A stretch of 64,000 bases of DNA from Bifidobacterium breve DSM 20213 = JCM 1192 (GTDB taxonomy: Bacteria; Actinomycetota; Actinomycetes; Actinomycetales; Bifidobacteriaceae), in NCBI RefSeq assembly GCF_001025175.1, contig NZ_AP012324.1:992001-1056000 (forward strand), given 5' to 3'. The translations under genes and the position numbers were made by a program. Position 1 is the first letter of the stretch. Each line of letters opens with the position of its first letter. The notes below the pieces were generated by a model. It did no database searches and was not told the DNA's origin. It saw only the letters and a list, made by a program, of their open reading frames with translations. Positions 16,925 to 25,141 of this stretch are shown piece after piece.

Positions 16925-18145
16925 ATGCGCGGATTATCGGTATTGAGCAGGGCGTTGCGATGGGCGTTGGTGGGTATGACGTTTTCGATGCTGTCCAACG
17001 CGATTTTCGAGGGGTCGGTGATTCCTTCGATTCTGATCGTCGGACTGCCGGCATGGGTGATCGCGTTCCGCAAGACGTTCAATCTGGTCATCGACTTCGC
17101 TTCTCCGGTATCCGCATGGATCGTGCAGCGGTTCGGCTCGTTCCGTTCGCTTGCGACCACGGAGGGCGTGGAAGGCGTACTGTGCTTGGCGGTCGCGCTG
17201 GTGCCCAACGGTTGGACGTATTGGAAGTGGCTGCTGCTGGCCCTGTCATGTCTGCTGCTGATGACCGGGCAGGTCATCGACGTGGCCTCCGAAGTGTTCG
17301 AGGTGGATGCGGCCGGCGACGACGATGACATGCTCGTCAAGTACAGCGGCTACGTCGCCGTGATTGCCAGCGTGGCCGGTACGTTGCTGGGCCAGGTTGC
17401 CGGATCGGCCTTGGCCAACGCCTCCATCATGGCCATGCTGCTCACCTCGTCGGCACTGTCATTTGCCTGCGCGCTGACGCGATTCCGCACCCGCAAGTTC
17501 ATGCCGGGATTCGGCAACGATGGTGCGGGCGGCGATGACGGCGACGGCTCCGCCGACGAATCCACGGCGGCCGACACGTCACACGCGCCGCAGCGCACTC
17601 CGGTCACCCGCTTGACCCGGATCAGACTGCTGATCGCATCGCTGCTGCTTGCGCTGATTCCGTCGCTGTGGGCAAGCTATGCGTTGCTGGGCATCGGCTC
17701 CCGGTACGGCAGCGATATGCTGACCGTGGTCTACGCATTCGGCGGCGTGGGCAGCATCATCGGATCGTTTGTCTACATGCGGCTCTCCGCAAAACTCGGC
17801 ATGCACGCCGTGTCCGCCATCGGGGCAATCGCCACGGCGATTTCCCTTGCCGCCGTACTGGTTCCCGAGTTTGCCGCGGTGTGCGTCGGATGGCTCATCA
17901 ACAACCTCGGCTATGGCCTGCTGGCGCATGGCGTGATCGTATCGCGACAACTGCTGCTGAGCGGTGGTGACCTGGCCAAATTCAGCGGCCGTGCCAGGTT
18001 CGCGTATGCGATCGGCGGTGCCGTCGGCACGTGGGGCGGTTGGCTCGGCTCCGCCCACTGGCAGATACTCGCCGTCGTGGCCCTGGTACTGTGCGCCGGA
18101 TTCATCCCGTTGCTCAAGGCCATGCCTGGCCCGGTACGGCACTGA
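16925..18145 (+). CDS. major-facilitator-type membrane transporter
   Basis: 406 residues, ATG at 16925 with CGAGGAATTAGG upstream. Ten to twelve hydrophobic helices are visible, split by a central acidic, Gly/Asp/Ser/Thr-rich cytoplasmic loop (about residues 195-220). The arrangement fits the MFS fold, but I see no clear subfamily motif. The short N-terminus and the motif DVASEVFEVDAAGDDDDM after helix 4 are distinctive. It sits just after a miniature element and decayed genes, so its original neighbours may have been lost. Substrate unknown. The gap 18146-18340 after it holds nothing I recognise. Confidence 0.7.
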   Translation: MRGLSVLSRALRWALVGMTFSMLSNAIFEGSVIPSILIVGLPAWVIAFRKTFNLVIDFASPVSAWIVQRFGSFRSLATTEGVEGVLCLAVALVPNGWTYWKWLLLALSCLLLMTGQVIDVASEVFEVDAAGDDDDMLVKYSGYVAVIASVAGTLLGQVAGSALANASIMAMLLTSSALSFACALTRFRTRKFMPGFGNDGAGGDDGDGSADESTAADTSHAPQRTPVTRLTRIRLLIASLLLALIPSLWASYALLGIGSRYGSDMLTVVYAFGGVGSIIGSFVYMRLSAKLGMHAVSAIGAIATAISLAAVLVPEFAAVCVGWLINNLGYGLLAHGVIVSRQLLLSGGDLAKFSGRARFAYAIGGAVGTWGGWLGSAHWQILAVVALVLCAGFIPLLKAMPGPVRH

Positions 18146-18340
18146 GGTGACGGATGGGGCCGGCTGGCATCTCGTGCGCCGGGCGATTTCGGCAGATTTT
18201 GCCGTGCTGATGTACGCAGGTGTTGACGTTCGGCGAGGTTCCCAGCCACATTGCTGTGTGATTGATGCCGCTCGATAGGCATATCAGGCCGGACACACCA
18301 CGGCGATGCCGAATGGGCGACGGGCCGACGATCCGCATCA

Positions 18341-18961
18341 TCACAGCAACCGGGTTCTGCCATCCTTGACGAGCAGGGCCTGCCGGTTGGTAAGAGGCTT
18401 GAGACTGAGATCGGCACCATACCGGTCGAGAATGCGTTGTGCGGCGTGACCCATGGCCGCTGCATGATGGTGGGGGACCACGTGGAAATCAGCCAGGCCC
18501 AATCCTGTGTAATCGGTGAGATCGGGGGCTTTGTCCGTGCGGTCCATGAGCTTGATGTAGCCGATGTCGAGTGCCGTGATGACCGAGCCTGCGGACTCGC
18601 CGATATACGGCGTGCCGGCGCGCACCTGATTGATGATGGCCCGGTCGGCACCGGTGCGGCGCAACTCCTGCAGGAGAAAGAACGTGTTGCCGCCGCCCAC
18701 ATAGATGCAATCAGCCTCGGTGATTTTGTGGGTGATGTCCTCGGCGGAGTCGCTCGGCATGTTTTCCACATCCAGTTGTTCGACCTCGAAGCCGAGCCGT
18801 TGTAGCGCGTGTTTGCTCAATGCCGTACGAGCCGGTCCCCACGGTTCCACAGCGCTCGCCGTTGGAATGAAGACGACCCGTTTGCCCTGTGGCCGCGGCT
18901 CGATTTCATGCACGGTGGGCGAGACGTTATGGAACATCGAAGTCAGCAGCATCGTAACCAT
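18341..18961 (-). CDS. peptidase E-like (family S51) serine peptidase
   Basis: 206 residues on the ATG at 18961, which has TAAGGAAGG upstream. The class I glutamine-amidotransferase-like fold is suggested by VVFIPTAS, ADCIYVGGGNTFFLLQEL and the nucleophile elbow TPYIGESAGSVIT, with Ser in GESAGS as in S51 peptidases. A His-rich HVVPHHHAAAMGH follows, where the catalytic His is expected. Family members cleave Asp-X dipeptides or cyanophycin-derived peptides, and the substrate here is unproven. It is followed downstream by the MFS gene in the opposite direction. Confidence 0.85.
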   Translation of the reverse strand: MVTMLLTSMFHNVSPTVHEIEPRPQGKRVVFIPTASAVEPWGPARTALSKHALQRLGFEVEQLDVENMPSDSAEDITHKITEADCIYVGGGNTFFLLQELRRTGADRAIINQVRAGTPYIGESAGSVITALDIGYIKLMDRTDKAPDLTDYTGLGLADFHVVPHHHAAAMGHAAQRILDRYGADLSLKPLTNRQALLVKDGRTRLL

Positions 18962-19052
18962 AATCGCCTTCCTTACACATCGACTATGCGGCAGTGTAAG
19001 TCCTGAATATGTGGAAACAGCTATGCGTTCGCTGCGGGTATATCCGAATCGA

Positions 19053-19667
19053 TCAGCGCGACTCGACCAGCGCGATGCCGGCTGCCGCCATCTGTTTGCG
19101 GGCCGCGACACCGAGCTCCTCGCTGACCGGTACGGTCAGGTCCTCGAACACGGTGACCTCGAAACCGAGCTTCCTGGCATCGAGCGCGGTGTCCTTGACG
19201 CAATGCGATTCGGCGATGCCCACCACATCCACGCGGCTCACGCCGGCCGTCTTCAGCGCGTCGGCTAGTGTCTTGCCGGCGGCCTGTTCAGCCGAGACCT
19301 CCTCACGGGTCTGGATGCGGTCAGTATTGTCCTCGATACCCTCAAACCCGGAATATGCCGCCGAATACTGGCCCTTCTTGAAATGATGCTCGACGCCCAG
19401 CGCCTTGATCGCCGGATGCAGTTCGGCGTTCGACGTACCGGCCGCGCCATGCTTCGGCCATGTATCCACGAAATCTGGCTCAGCCGACCAGTGAGCGCCT
19501 GGCTCGATATGCCAATCCTGCGTGGTGGCGATATACGCGTATTCGCCACGATGCGCATTCACATAATCGGCGATGCGCTCGGCGACTGCGTTGCCACCTT
19601 CAACACCCAGTTCACCGCCCTCGCAAAATGTCGGCTGCACATCCACCACAATCAACGCCTTGCTCAT
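19053..19667 (-). CDS. pncA: nicotinamidase / isochorismatase-family amidohydrolase
   Basis: 204 residues. The catalytic Asp is in ALIVVDVQPTFCEGG, the metal-binding Asp/His in TTQDWHIEPGAHW, the Lys in HHFKKGQYSAAYSGF, and the nucleophile Cys in DVVGIAESHCVKDTALDA. These match PncA (nicotinamide to nicotinate plus ammonia, NAD salvage) better than pure isochorismatases. It stands alone, oriented with the S51 peptidase gene, 91 bases before it. Confidence 0.88.
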   Translation of the reverse strand: MSKALIVVDVQPTFCEGGELGVEGGNAVAERIADYVNAHRGEYAYIATTQDWHIEPGAHWSAEPDFVDTWPKHGAAGTSNAELHPAIKALGVEHHFKKGQYSAAYSGFEGIEDNTDRIQTREEVSAEQAAGKTLADALKTAGVSRVDVVGIAESHCVKDTALDARKLGFEVTVFEDLTVPVSEELGVAARKQMAAAGIALVESR

Positions 19668-19776
19668 AGATTCCCCATTTCTTTTGAATAGGCCTGTAAT
19701 GTGCTTTTATCTTAATGGTTTATTGCTGAATAGGGGAGTGCCGGATTCGTCAAAAGTTAGACGTTTGATTGCCTGA

Positions 19777-20709
19777 TTAGACCAATGTGACGGTGATGGT
19801 CTGCTCGACGGTTTCGTTTCCTGTCCAGACACCGTCTTTGCGATTCCAGTCCATGCCGTTCGCGTGCAATGCGTCGATGCCGTATTGACGTGCGTGCGTG
19901 ACCAGCCAGCCCATAACTTGCCAGCACAGGCGATTGTGGTCGTCTGCGGACAGGCCGTCGGGCAGAGCTACGGTGATTGTCGTACCGTTTGATGAATTAT
20001 TACCGTTTCCCTCGGCAGTTGCAGGCGCAGTAGCGGCGGTAACACTCGGATAGGCAACAGGAAGCGCAGCGATAAGCCCATCGGCATCCGACGATGTTGC
20101 CGGCTCCAGCGCGCATGAAATAGTCGCTCCGAATTCACCGGTCAGTCCCGCAGCCCAAGCGTGCGCCATGGCGTCCCATGTGGCGTACAGATCCGGGTAT
20201 CCTGAACGCTGCACTTCCTGGGCCGCGTCCTCGATGGGAATCGTCTCCCAGTCCGGCACCTGCATCAGATGGTCGTAGAAGATGTTCGTGGCATACGTCA
20301 TGTCGGACACCTGTTCCACGGTTCCCCAACCTTGGCTCGGCCGCTGTTGGAAGAGTCCGATGGAATCCAGATCACCATAGGAAAGGTTCGTGATTCGCGA
20401 TTCCTGCATGGCCGTGGCGATGGCCACCGTCACCGCATGATCCGGCAGTCCGCGATTGATGGCGATGTTGGCGATGAGCTCCGCGTTCTGGGCCTGTTCC
20501 GGCATGAGGGAATAGCTTGGGCCGTCGGCTGGTTTCGCCGAACAATAGGCGTCGTCGGAGGCGCGGGAAGGGGTGCCGGAGGAAAAGAAAATGCGTGGCA
20601 GATAGATGAGCGCGGCCAGAATCGCGACGATGACGCAAGCGACGATAAACACCAGCACCCATCTGCCGCCCGAGCGGCGACGAGCCCGGTATCGCGTTCG
20701 CCGAACCAT
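19777..20709 (-). CDS. membrane-anchored lysozyme-like / lytic transglycosylase-like protein
   Basis: 310 residues. A very basic N-terminus (RRTRYRARRRSGGR) is followed by one membrane helix (WVLVFIVACVIVAILAALIYL) and an extracellular part. The lysozyme-like fold is suggested by AVTVAIATAMQESRITNLSYG with the putative catalytic Glu, then DSIGLFQQRPSQGWGT. That is the pattern of actinobacterial cell-wall hydrolases with a GLFQQRP motif. A Thr/Ala/Asn-rich linker leads to a C-terminal domain of about 70 residues (ITVALPDGLSADD...). It probably cleaves peptidoglycan at the outer membrane face. It is monocistronic. Confidence 0.8.
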   Translation of the reverse strand: MVRRTRYRARRRSGGRWVLVFIVACVIVAILAALIYLPRIFFSSGTPSRASDDAYCSAKPADGPSYSLMPEQAQNAELIANIAINRGLPDHAVTVAIATAMQESRITNLSYGDLDSIGLFQQRPSQGWGTVEQVSDMTYATNIFYDHLMQVPDWETIPIEDAAQEVQRSGYPDLYATWDAMAHAWAAGLTGEFGATISCALEPATSSDADGLIAALPVAYPSVTAATAPATAEGNGNNSSNGTTITVALPDGLSADDHNRLCWQVMGWLVTHARQYGIDALHANGMDWNRKDGVWTGNETVEQTITVTLV

Positions 20710-20949
20710 CTCGCCTCCTTCCTGGCCTTATCGGTCTTCGCCTGATTGCGCGTCTATGTCATATCGTCACGTCAATCTGATCACCACCAGTCAGAGTGTC
20801 ATATCTGCCTGATGAATGCTCATAGCACCGATGACTTTGCCATAATTCTCCACGCCCTTTGACTCTCGCACAAGCCGAACCGAGAAGAATGTTCCAATGT
20901 CCGTGTTTCAGCGTGGCCAAGATCGATAATCTGGGTTGCAATCGTCTAT

Positions 20950-21145
20950 TTCCGCTTCGAGGGGCTGATTCGCCATTTCCAGAACATCTACTTCCGTTCC
21001 AAGGGGCGGATGGTTAAGTAGACAGATCATAAAAATGGCGGGATGGCGTTGTCGTTACGCCGTTTCTACTTTTGGTTTGAGCTTCGACCAGCCCCTCGAA
21101 GTGGAAGTAGATGTTCCCGGATAACAGAATCAGCCCCTTGAAACC
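20950..21145. repeat. long inverted repeat whose arms each hold two 42-bp units
   Basis: TTCGAGGGGCTGATTC (20956-20971) pairs with GAATCAGCCCCTTGAA (21127-21142), and AACATCTACTTCC (20983-20995) with GGAAGTAGATGTT (21103-21115). Inside each arm a GRGGGGC-containing unit recurs after 42 bases. The arms are separated by about 100 bases. The gap 20710-20949 before it holds no gene that I can support. Confidence 0.7.
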
Positions 21146-21235
21146 GAGAATGCCGTTCGAAACTGTTTCGGCGGCGAAGGAACCGTAGACGCTATTGTGT
21201 GAAATACACCCAGTCCCGGTTTGAGAGAGGAACGT

Positions 21236-22057
21236 ATGGCACAGCCGCAGCCGTATTACGCCATCGAGGGCAATGATAATGGATTGTCCGTCGTGTTTGT
21301 GCATGGCATGGGTGTGGACCATCGTTCGCTGATGATGCTCGATGAAGCATTCGACGGCAATGATTCGATTCGCCGCATATATCTGGACCTGCCCGGCTTT
21401 GGGCGTACGCCGGCACTGCCCGAGAATGCCTGTGGACTGCCGGAAATGGCTGATTGGCTGCAAACGGTCATTGACGGCCTTGTCGGCAAAGCAACCCCAT
21501 TCGCCATGGTCGGCAACTCGATGGGCGGTGCGCTTGTCCGCGAAGTATTGGCGCGCGAACCTCGCCGAGTGGCCGGCATGGCGCTGATCGCGCCGGTTGT
21601 GGACCCGCAGCATGCCGGCCGGCATGTGGCCGAACACGTGGTTGCGAATCCCAATCCCAGACTGACGCACTCCCTGCCACAGGAACAGGTGTTCGACTTC
21701 ATCACCATGGGCGTCAACCAGTCATTCGATGCATGGCGGCGCTACCAGCGGTTCATCTTGCCTGGTGTGGCGTTGTGTGACCGTTCGGCGTGCGAACGAC
21801 TGGATCAACGCTATTGGCTGGATGACGACCCCGAGAAAACACTCGGCACATATGCAGGTCCGGTGCTCATCGTCACCGGCAAACAAGACCAGATCGTCGG
21901 ATACGAAGACCAGCAAGCCCTGTTGCCGCACTATCCCAACGCCACCTTCGTGACGCTAGACAATGCCGGTCACAACGCGCACATCGACCAACCCGAAGCC
22001 GTCATCACGCTTGTACGCGAATGGGTGGCTCATATGGCGTTCGCTCCGTTGAGATGA
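21236..22057 (+). CDS. alpha/beta-fold hydrolase
   Basis: 273 residues; ATG at 21236 with GAGAGAGGAACGT upstream. An in-frame TTG five codons earlier is possible but would put the ribosome site inside the gene. The oxyanion strand VVFVHGMG, the nucleophile elbow AMVGNSMGGALV (Ser), the acid in LIVTGKQDQIVG and the His in LDNAGHNAHIDQP make a complete catalytic triad. The closest look is to C-C-bond hydrolases and small esterases. No operon partner; substrate unknown. Confidence 0.85.
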   Translation: MAQPQPYYAIEGNDNGLSVVFVHGMGVDHRSLMMLDEAFDGNDSIRRIYLDLPGFGRTPALPENACGLPEMADWLQTVIDGLVGKATPFAMVGNSMGGALVREVLAREPRRVAGMALIAPVVDPQHAGRHVAEHVVANPNPRLTHSLPQEQVFDFITMGVNQSFDAWRRYQRFILPGVALCDRSACERLDQRYWLDDDPEKTLGTYAGPVLIVTGKQDQIVGYEDQQALLPHYPNATFVTLDNAGHNAHIDQPEAVITLVREWVAHMAFAPLR

Positions 22058-22099
22058 CGGTCTGCCGAAGCCTATATGTATACGAGCGACCAATGCCAG

Positions 22100-22150
22100 T
22101 TGACGCAATACACCTTGCATGGTATATCGTTTTTCGATATAGTCATATCG
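22100..22150 (+). promoter_or_regulatory. promoter with CGATAT operator half-sites ahead of the DUF2975/HTH pair
   Basis: TTGACG (22100-22105), 17 bases, TATATC (22123-22128) gives a plausible -35/-10 pair. The -10 lies within TATATCG-TTTTT-CGATATA (22123-22141, perfect 7-bp arms), and a third half-site ATATCG follows at 22145-22150. This layout suits autoregulation, perhaps by the HTH protein encoded downstream (inference). Confidence 0.5.
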
Positions 22151-22197
22151 ATGTTCGCGGTGTCGTCAAAAACGTCGGCACCTGAAAGGACCGGGCT

Positions 22198-22458
22198 ATG
22201 AAAAACTACATGAACCGATGGGTGTTGCTCGCGTTGAAAGCCATCGTGATTCTGGTCTGGCTGGCCTGCCTATGGGGCCAACTACTCGCTGTACCGGGAT
22301 TGAGCGGCGCGCTGGCCGGCCTCTACCCGAGCCAGACGTCGATGCACTGGCCATATCTCATTATGGGCGTGCTGTTCCTGCTCTGCATCGAAGCGGCGTT
22401 CGTGGCCGTATGGAAACTGTTCTCCTTGTCCGGCTCAGGAGCGAACTCGAGCAGGTGA
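22198..22458 (+). pseudogene. DUF2975-like membrane protein, apparently internally deleted
   Basis: 86 residues after GAAAGGACCGGGCT. Two membrane helices (WVLLALKAIVILVWLACL and YLIMGVLFLLCIEAAFVAVW) match the first half of DUF2975 proteins, which are normally about 150-200 residues with four helices and lie directly upstream of a small HTH gene, as here. The frame ends in SGSGANSSR. In another frame the same bases read LRSELEQVI-stop, which looks like the usual DUF2975 C-terminus. I infer a deletion of the second half that also shifted the frame. It may still be translated as a two-helix protein. Confidence 0.6.
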
Positions 22459-22464
22459 TTTGAG

Positions 22465-22674
22465 ATGACGATTCGCATCAATCTCGACGTCATGATGGCC
22501 AAACGCAAGATTGGCGTCGGCGAGCTCGCCGAACAAATTGGCATCACGCCCGCCAACGTGTCCATTCTGAAGAACGGACGTGCCAAAGCCGTCCGCTTCA
22601 CCACATTGGACGCCATCTGCAAGGCGCTCGACTGTCAACCCGGAGACATCCTCGAATGGGAAGATGACGATTGA
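22465..22674 (+). CDS. small Cro/CI-type (YozG-like) transcriptional regulator
   Basis: 69 residues consisting of a single helix-turn-helix domain: DVMMAKRKIGVGELAEQIGI, then TPANVSILKNGRAKAVRFTT, ending CQPGDILEWEDDD. This matches the small XRE regulators found next to DUF2975 genes. It starts six bases after the stop of the membrane-protein frame, so the two are co-transcribed. It may bind the CGATAT palindrome upstream of the pair. Confidence 0.88.
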   Translation: MTIRINLDVMMAKRKIGVGELAEQIGITPANVSILKNGRAKAVRFTTLDAICKALDCQPGDILEWEDDD

Positions 22675-22731
22675 TCGACACGCCACCGGCTCGAACTCAT
22701 GGTTCAACTTGTAGTCTCTCCCAAAATCAAT

Positions 22732-22765
22732 GATGCCCTATCATCCTGCAAGACGATAGGGCATC
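22732..22765. terminator. hairpin between convergent HTH and permease genes
   Basis: GATGCCCTATC (22732-22742) and GATAGGGCATC (22755-22765) are perfect 11-bp arms around a 12-base loop. No strong T-run on either side. The position between convergent genes suggests a bidirectional terminator. Confidence 0.6.
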
Positions 22766-22803
22766 ATCATGTGATTATGCGCAGCTGATATGTCGCGTTG
22801 TTA

Positions 22804-24168
22804 TCACTCGGCGTCCGCGACCGACGCCTCCTTGGGCGCGGAGAGGAAATGCTCCTCACTGGGCAGCACGGCGTTCAGGATCACGGCCACCACGAACGCC
22901 ACGGCGATGCAGTTCGAGGCGAAGATCTGCTGGAACAGGGCCGGGAACTGCGCGAAGATGTCGCTCACCTGGGTGAAGCCGATGCCGATGGTCAGCGAGA
23001 GCGCCGCAATCGTGATGTTGCGCTGCGTGAAGCCCGCTTCGGCGATCATCTGGAAGCCGGAAAGAATGATATTGCCGAACATCATGATGGTGCAGCCGCC
23101 GAGCACAGCCTGCGGCAGCGAGTTGAACACCTCGGCGATGGCCGGCACGAAGCTCGCCAAAATCAGGATTACGCCACCGGAAAGAATGACCTTACGATTG
23201 ACGACCTTGGTCATGGCCACAAGTCCGATGTTCTGCGCGAAGGAGGTCAGCGGCAGGCAGCCGAACAGGCCGGAGACGGTGGAGATAAGGCCGTCACCGG
23301 CGATGGCGCCAGCAGTCTCGCGTTCGGTCGGCGTACGGTTCAGACCCACTTTGGTCAGCGCGGCGGTGTCGCCCAGCACCTCAACAGAGGAGACGACATA
23401 GAGCAGGCCGATGGAGATGATCGAACCCCAGTCGAACTCGGGCTTGAATGGCATGATCTGCGGCACAGACACAATGGCAAGGTTCTGGAAACCGGAGAAA
23501 TCGACCTTGCCCATGCAGATGGCCACCACGTAACCGACCACCAGACCGAATAGCACGGACAGCTGCTTGGCCGTGCCCTTCATCAACAGCTGGAATGCCA
23601 AGCAGGCGACCAATGATATAAGCCCGAGCGTCAGATTTTGCCAGTTGCCGAAGTCCTTGGCGCCGCTGCCGCCGCCGAAGCTCGTGGCGCCCACGTTGAG
23701 CAGGGAGAAACCGATGGAGGTGACCACGATGGCGGAGACGATTGGCGGCACGAACCGACGCCAATATTTGGCCGTTAAGCCCAGCACGAGTTCCAGCAGG
23801 CCGCCGACCATCACCGCGCCGACCACCGCGCCATAACCCTTGTCCGCGCAAATCGCCACGGCGGCCGCCACGTAGGTGAAGGAGATGCCGGTGACCATCG
23901 GTAGCCGGGAGCCGATGAGCCACGCGCCATACAGTTGCAGACAGGTACCGAGACCTGCCACCAGCAGACCGGCCTGAATGATTGTGGCCGACTGGGCCGG
24001 CGTCATCTTCGCGGCGGATGCGACGATGAAGATCGGGGCAAGGTTGGCCACAAACATGGCCATCACATGCTGCAGGCCGAACGGAATGCCCTTCCAGAAG
24101 GATACGGGCGCGTCCAGCGAGGACAATGCCTCAAATGATATGGAATTCTTGGTTTTCTTCTCTGACAT
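22804..24168 (-). CDS. NCS2-family xanthine/uric acid permease
   Basis: 454 residues on the ATG at 24168 (MSEKKTKNSISFE). An open extension to 24255 lies in repeat sequence and has no ribosome site. About 12-14 membrane helices are visible. QHVMAMFVANLAPIFIVASA, SVEVLGDTAALTKVG and the signature region LFGCLPLTSFAQNIGLVAMT (TSFAQNIGL replaces the TTYGENIGV of the uracil branch) place it in the xanthine/urate branch. It lies downstream of xpt, so xanthine uptake and phosphoribosylation are coupled, as in xpt-pbuX operons. No purine riboswitch was found upstream of the pair. Confidence 0.9.
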   Translation of the reverse strand: MSEKKTKNSISFEALSSLDAPVSFWKGIPFGLQHVMAMFVANLAPIFIVASAAKMTPAQSATIIQAGLLVAGLGTCLQLYGAWLIGSRLPMVTGISFTYVAAAVAICADKGYGAVVGAVMVGGLLELVLGLTAKYWRRFVPPIVSAIVVTSIGFSLLNVGATSFGGGSGAKDFGNWQNLTLGLISLVACLAFQLLMKGTAKQLSVLFGLVVGYVVAICMGKVDFSGFQNLAIVSVPQIMPFKPEFDWGSIISIGLLYVVSSVEVLGDTAALTKVGLNRTPTERETAGAIAGDGLISTVSGLFGCLPLTSFAQNIGLVAMTKVVNRKVILSGGVILILASFVPAIAEVFNSLPQAVLGGCTIMMFGNIILSGFQMIAEAGFTQRNITIAALSLTIGIGFTQVSDIFAQFPALFQQIFASNCIAVAFVVAVILNAVLPSEEHFLSAPKEASVADAE

Positions 24169-24201
24169 GATTCTCTTTCTCTCTGTTCCCTTTTTGTGTT
24201 T

Positions 24202-24303
24202 GCTCCCGCTGGCGGGAGCTGGCGGCGTAGCCGACTGAGGGTGGTCTGCGGTCAAGATGAACCACCCTCAGTCACTGTCGTGACAGCTCCCGCCAGCGGG
24301 AGC
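24202..24303. repeat. dispersed GC-rich repeat, symmetrical copy between permease and xpt
   Basis: Starts with GCTCCCGCTGGCGGGAGC and ends with GCTCCCGCCAGCGGGAGC. In between, ACTGAGGGTGGT and ACCACCCTCAGT face each other. It is a head-to-head pair of the module seen at 11910-11952 and can fold into nested hairpins. It separates xpt from the permease on the minus strand. Confidence 0.8.
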
Positions 24304-24315
24304 GGGCAATAGTCC

Positions 24316-24897
24316 TCAGTGCCTAAAGGTGATCTCGCCGGTTCCGGGATCCATGGATTCGACAATGGCCAACGAATCTACGTCGTAACCATCGGCGCGC
24401 AGCGCGTCGCCGCCGCCCTGGAAGCCCTTCTCCACGGCGATACCAATGCCCTCGACCGTGGCGCCGGCCGCCTTGCACAGATCAATCAGGCCGCGCAGCG
24501 CCTTGCCGTTGGCCAGGAAATCGTCGATCAGCAGCACATGGTCGCCCGCATTCAGATACTTCTTGGACACGATCACCGGAAATTCCTTCTGCTTGGTGAA
24601 GGAGTACACGGTGGTGGTGTACTGGTCGCCGTCCAGATTGATGGACTGCGCTTTCTTGGCGAACACCACCGGCACATTGCCGAAATGCTGGGCGGCCACG
24701 CATGCGATGCCAATGCCGGACGCTTCGATGGTCAGAATTTTGGTGATGTGCTTGCCGGCGAAATGCTTGGCCCACGCGGCTCCCATACGGTCGAACAGAC
24801 GTACGTCGCACTGGTGGTTCAGGAACGCGTCCACCTTGAGCACGTCACCTGCCTTTACCGTTCCCTCGCTCTGGATTCGTTCCTCAAGTTCCTGCAT
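24316..24897 (-). CDS. xpt: xanthine phosphoribosyltransferase
   Basis: 193 residues, the usual length, starting at the ATG at 24897 with CAGGAGG upstream. The PRPP-binding motif is [19 protein letters not shown]. The N-terminus [26 protein letters not shown] and the segment [12 protein letters not shown] with [20 protein letters not shown] are characteristic of Xpt. It converts xanthine plus PRPP to XMP. The xanthine permease gene follows in the same direction after a hairpin-rich repeat. Confidence 0.95.
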   Translation of the reverse strand: MQELEERIQSEGTVKAGDVLKVDAFLNHQCDVRLFDRMGAAWAKHFAGKHITKILTIEASGIGIACVAAQHFGNVPVVFAKKAQSINLDGDQYTTTVYSFTKQKEFPVIVSKKYLNAGDHVLLIDDFLANGKALRGLIDLCKAAGATVEGIGIAVEKGFQGGGDALRADGYDVDSLAIVESMDPGTGEITFRH

Positions 24898-25141
24898 CGG
24901 ACCTCCTGCCATCGTGTGCCACAACCGATATGGATGATATGGATATCTGCAAGTGTACGTTGTCCGATGCGAGGGGCGGCATGTCGGCGGTTCTTCGCCG
25001 AGTGATACCGTCGGCCGTCGGAACGTCATTCGCTTGTAACGGAACCGTCCGCCGGCCGCCCAGCCCCGGGCCGGTTCGTCACACCGACGCTGACCCGTGC
25101 ATGTGGTAAACATGAATGTCGCGATTCAAAGGGAGGCAACA

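Noticed and set aside
20950-21145. CRISPR array from repeats in this gap
   Set aside because: Units are only two per arm, inverted between arms, and there are no regular spacers or cas genes.
24898-25096. Possible purine riboswitch upstream of xpt
   Set aside because: I looked for the three-way-junction core sequences and loop pairs and did not find them.
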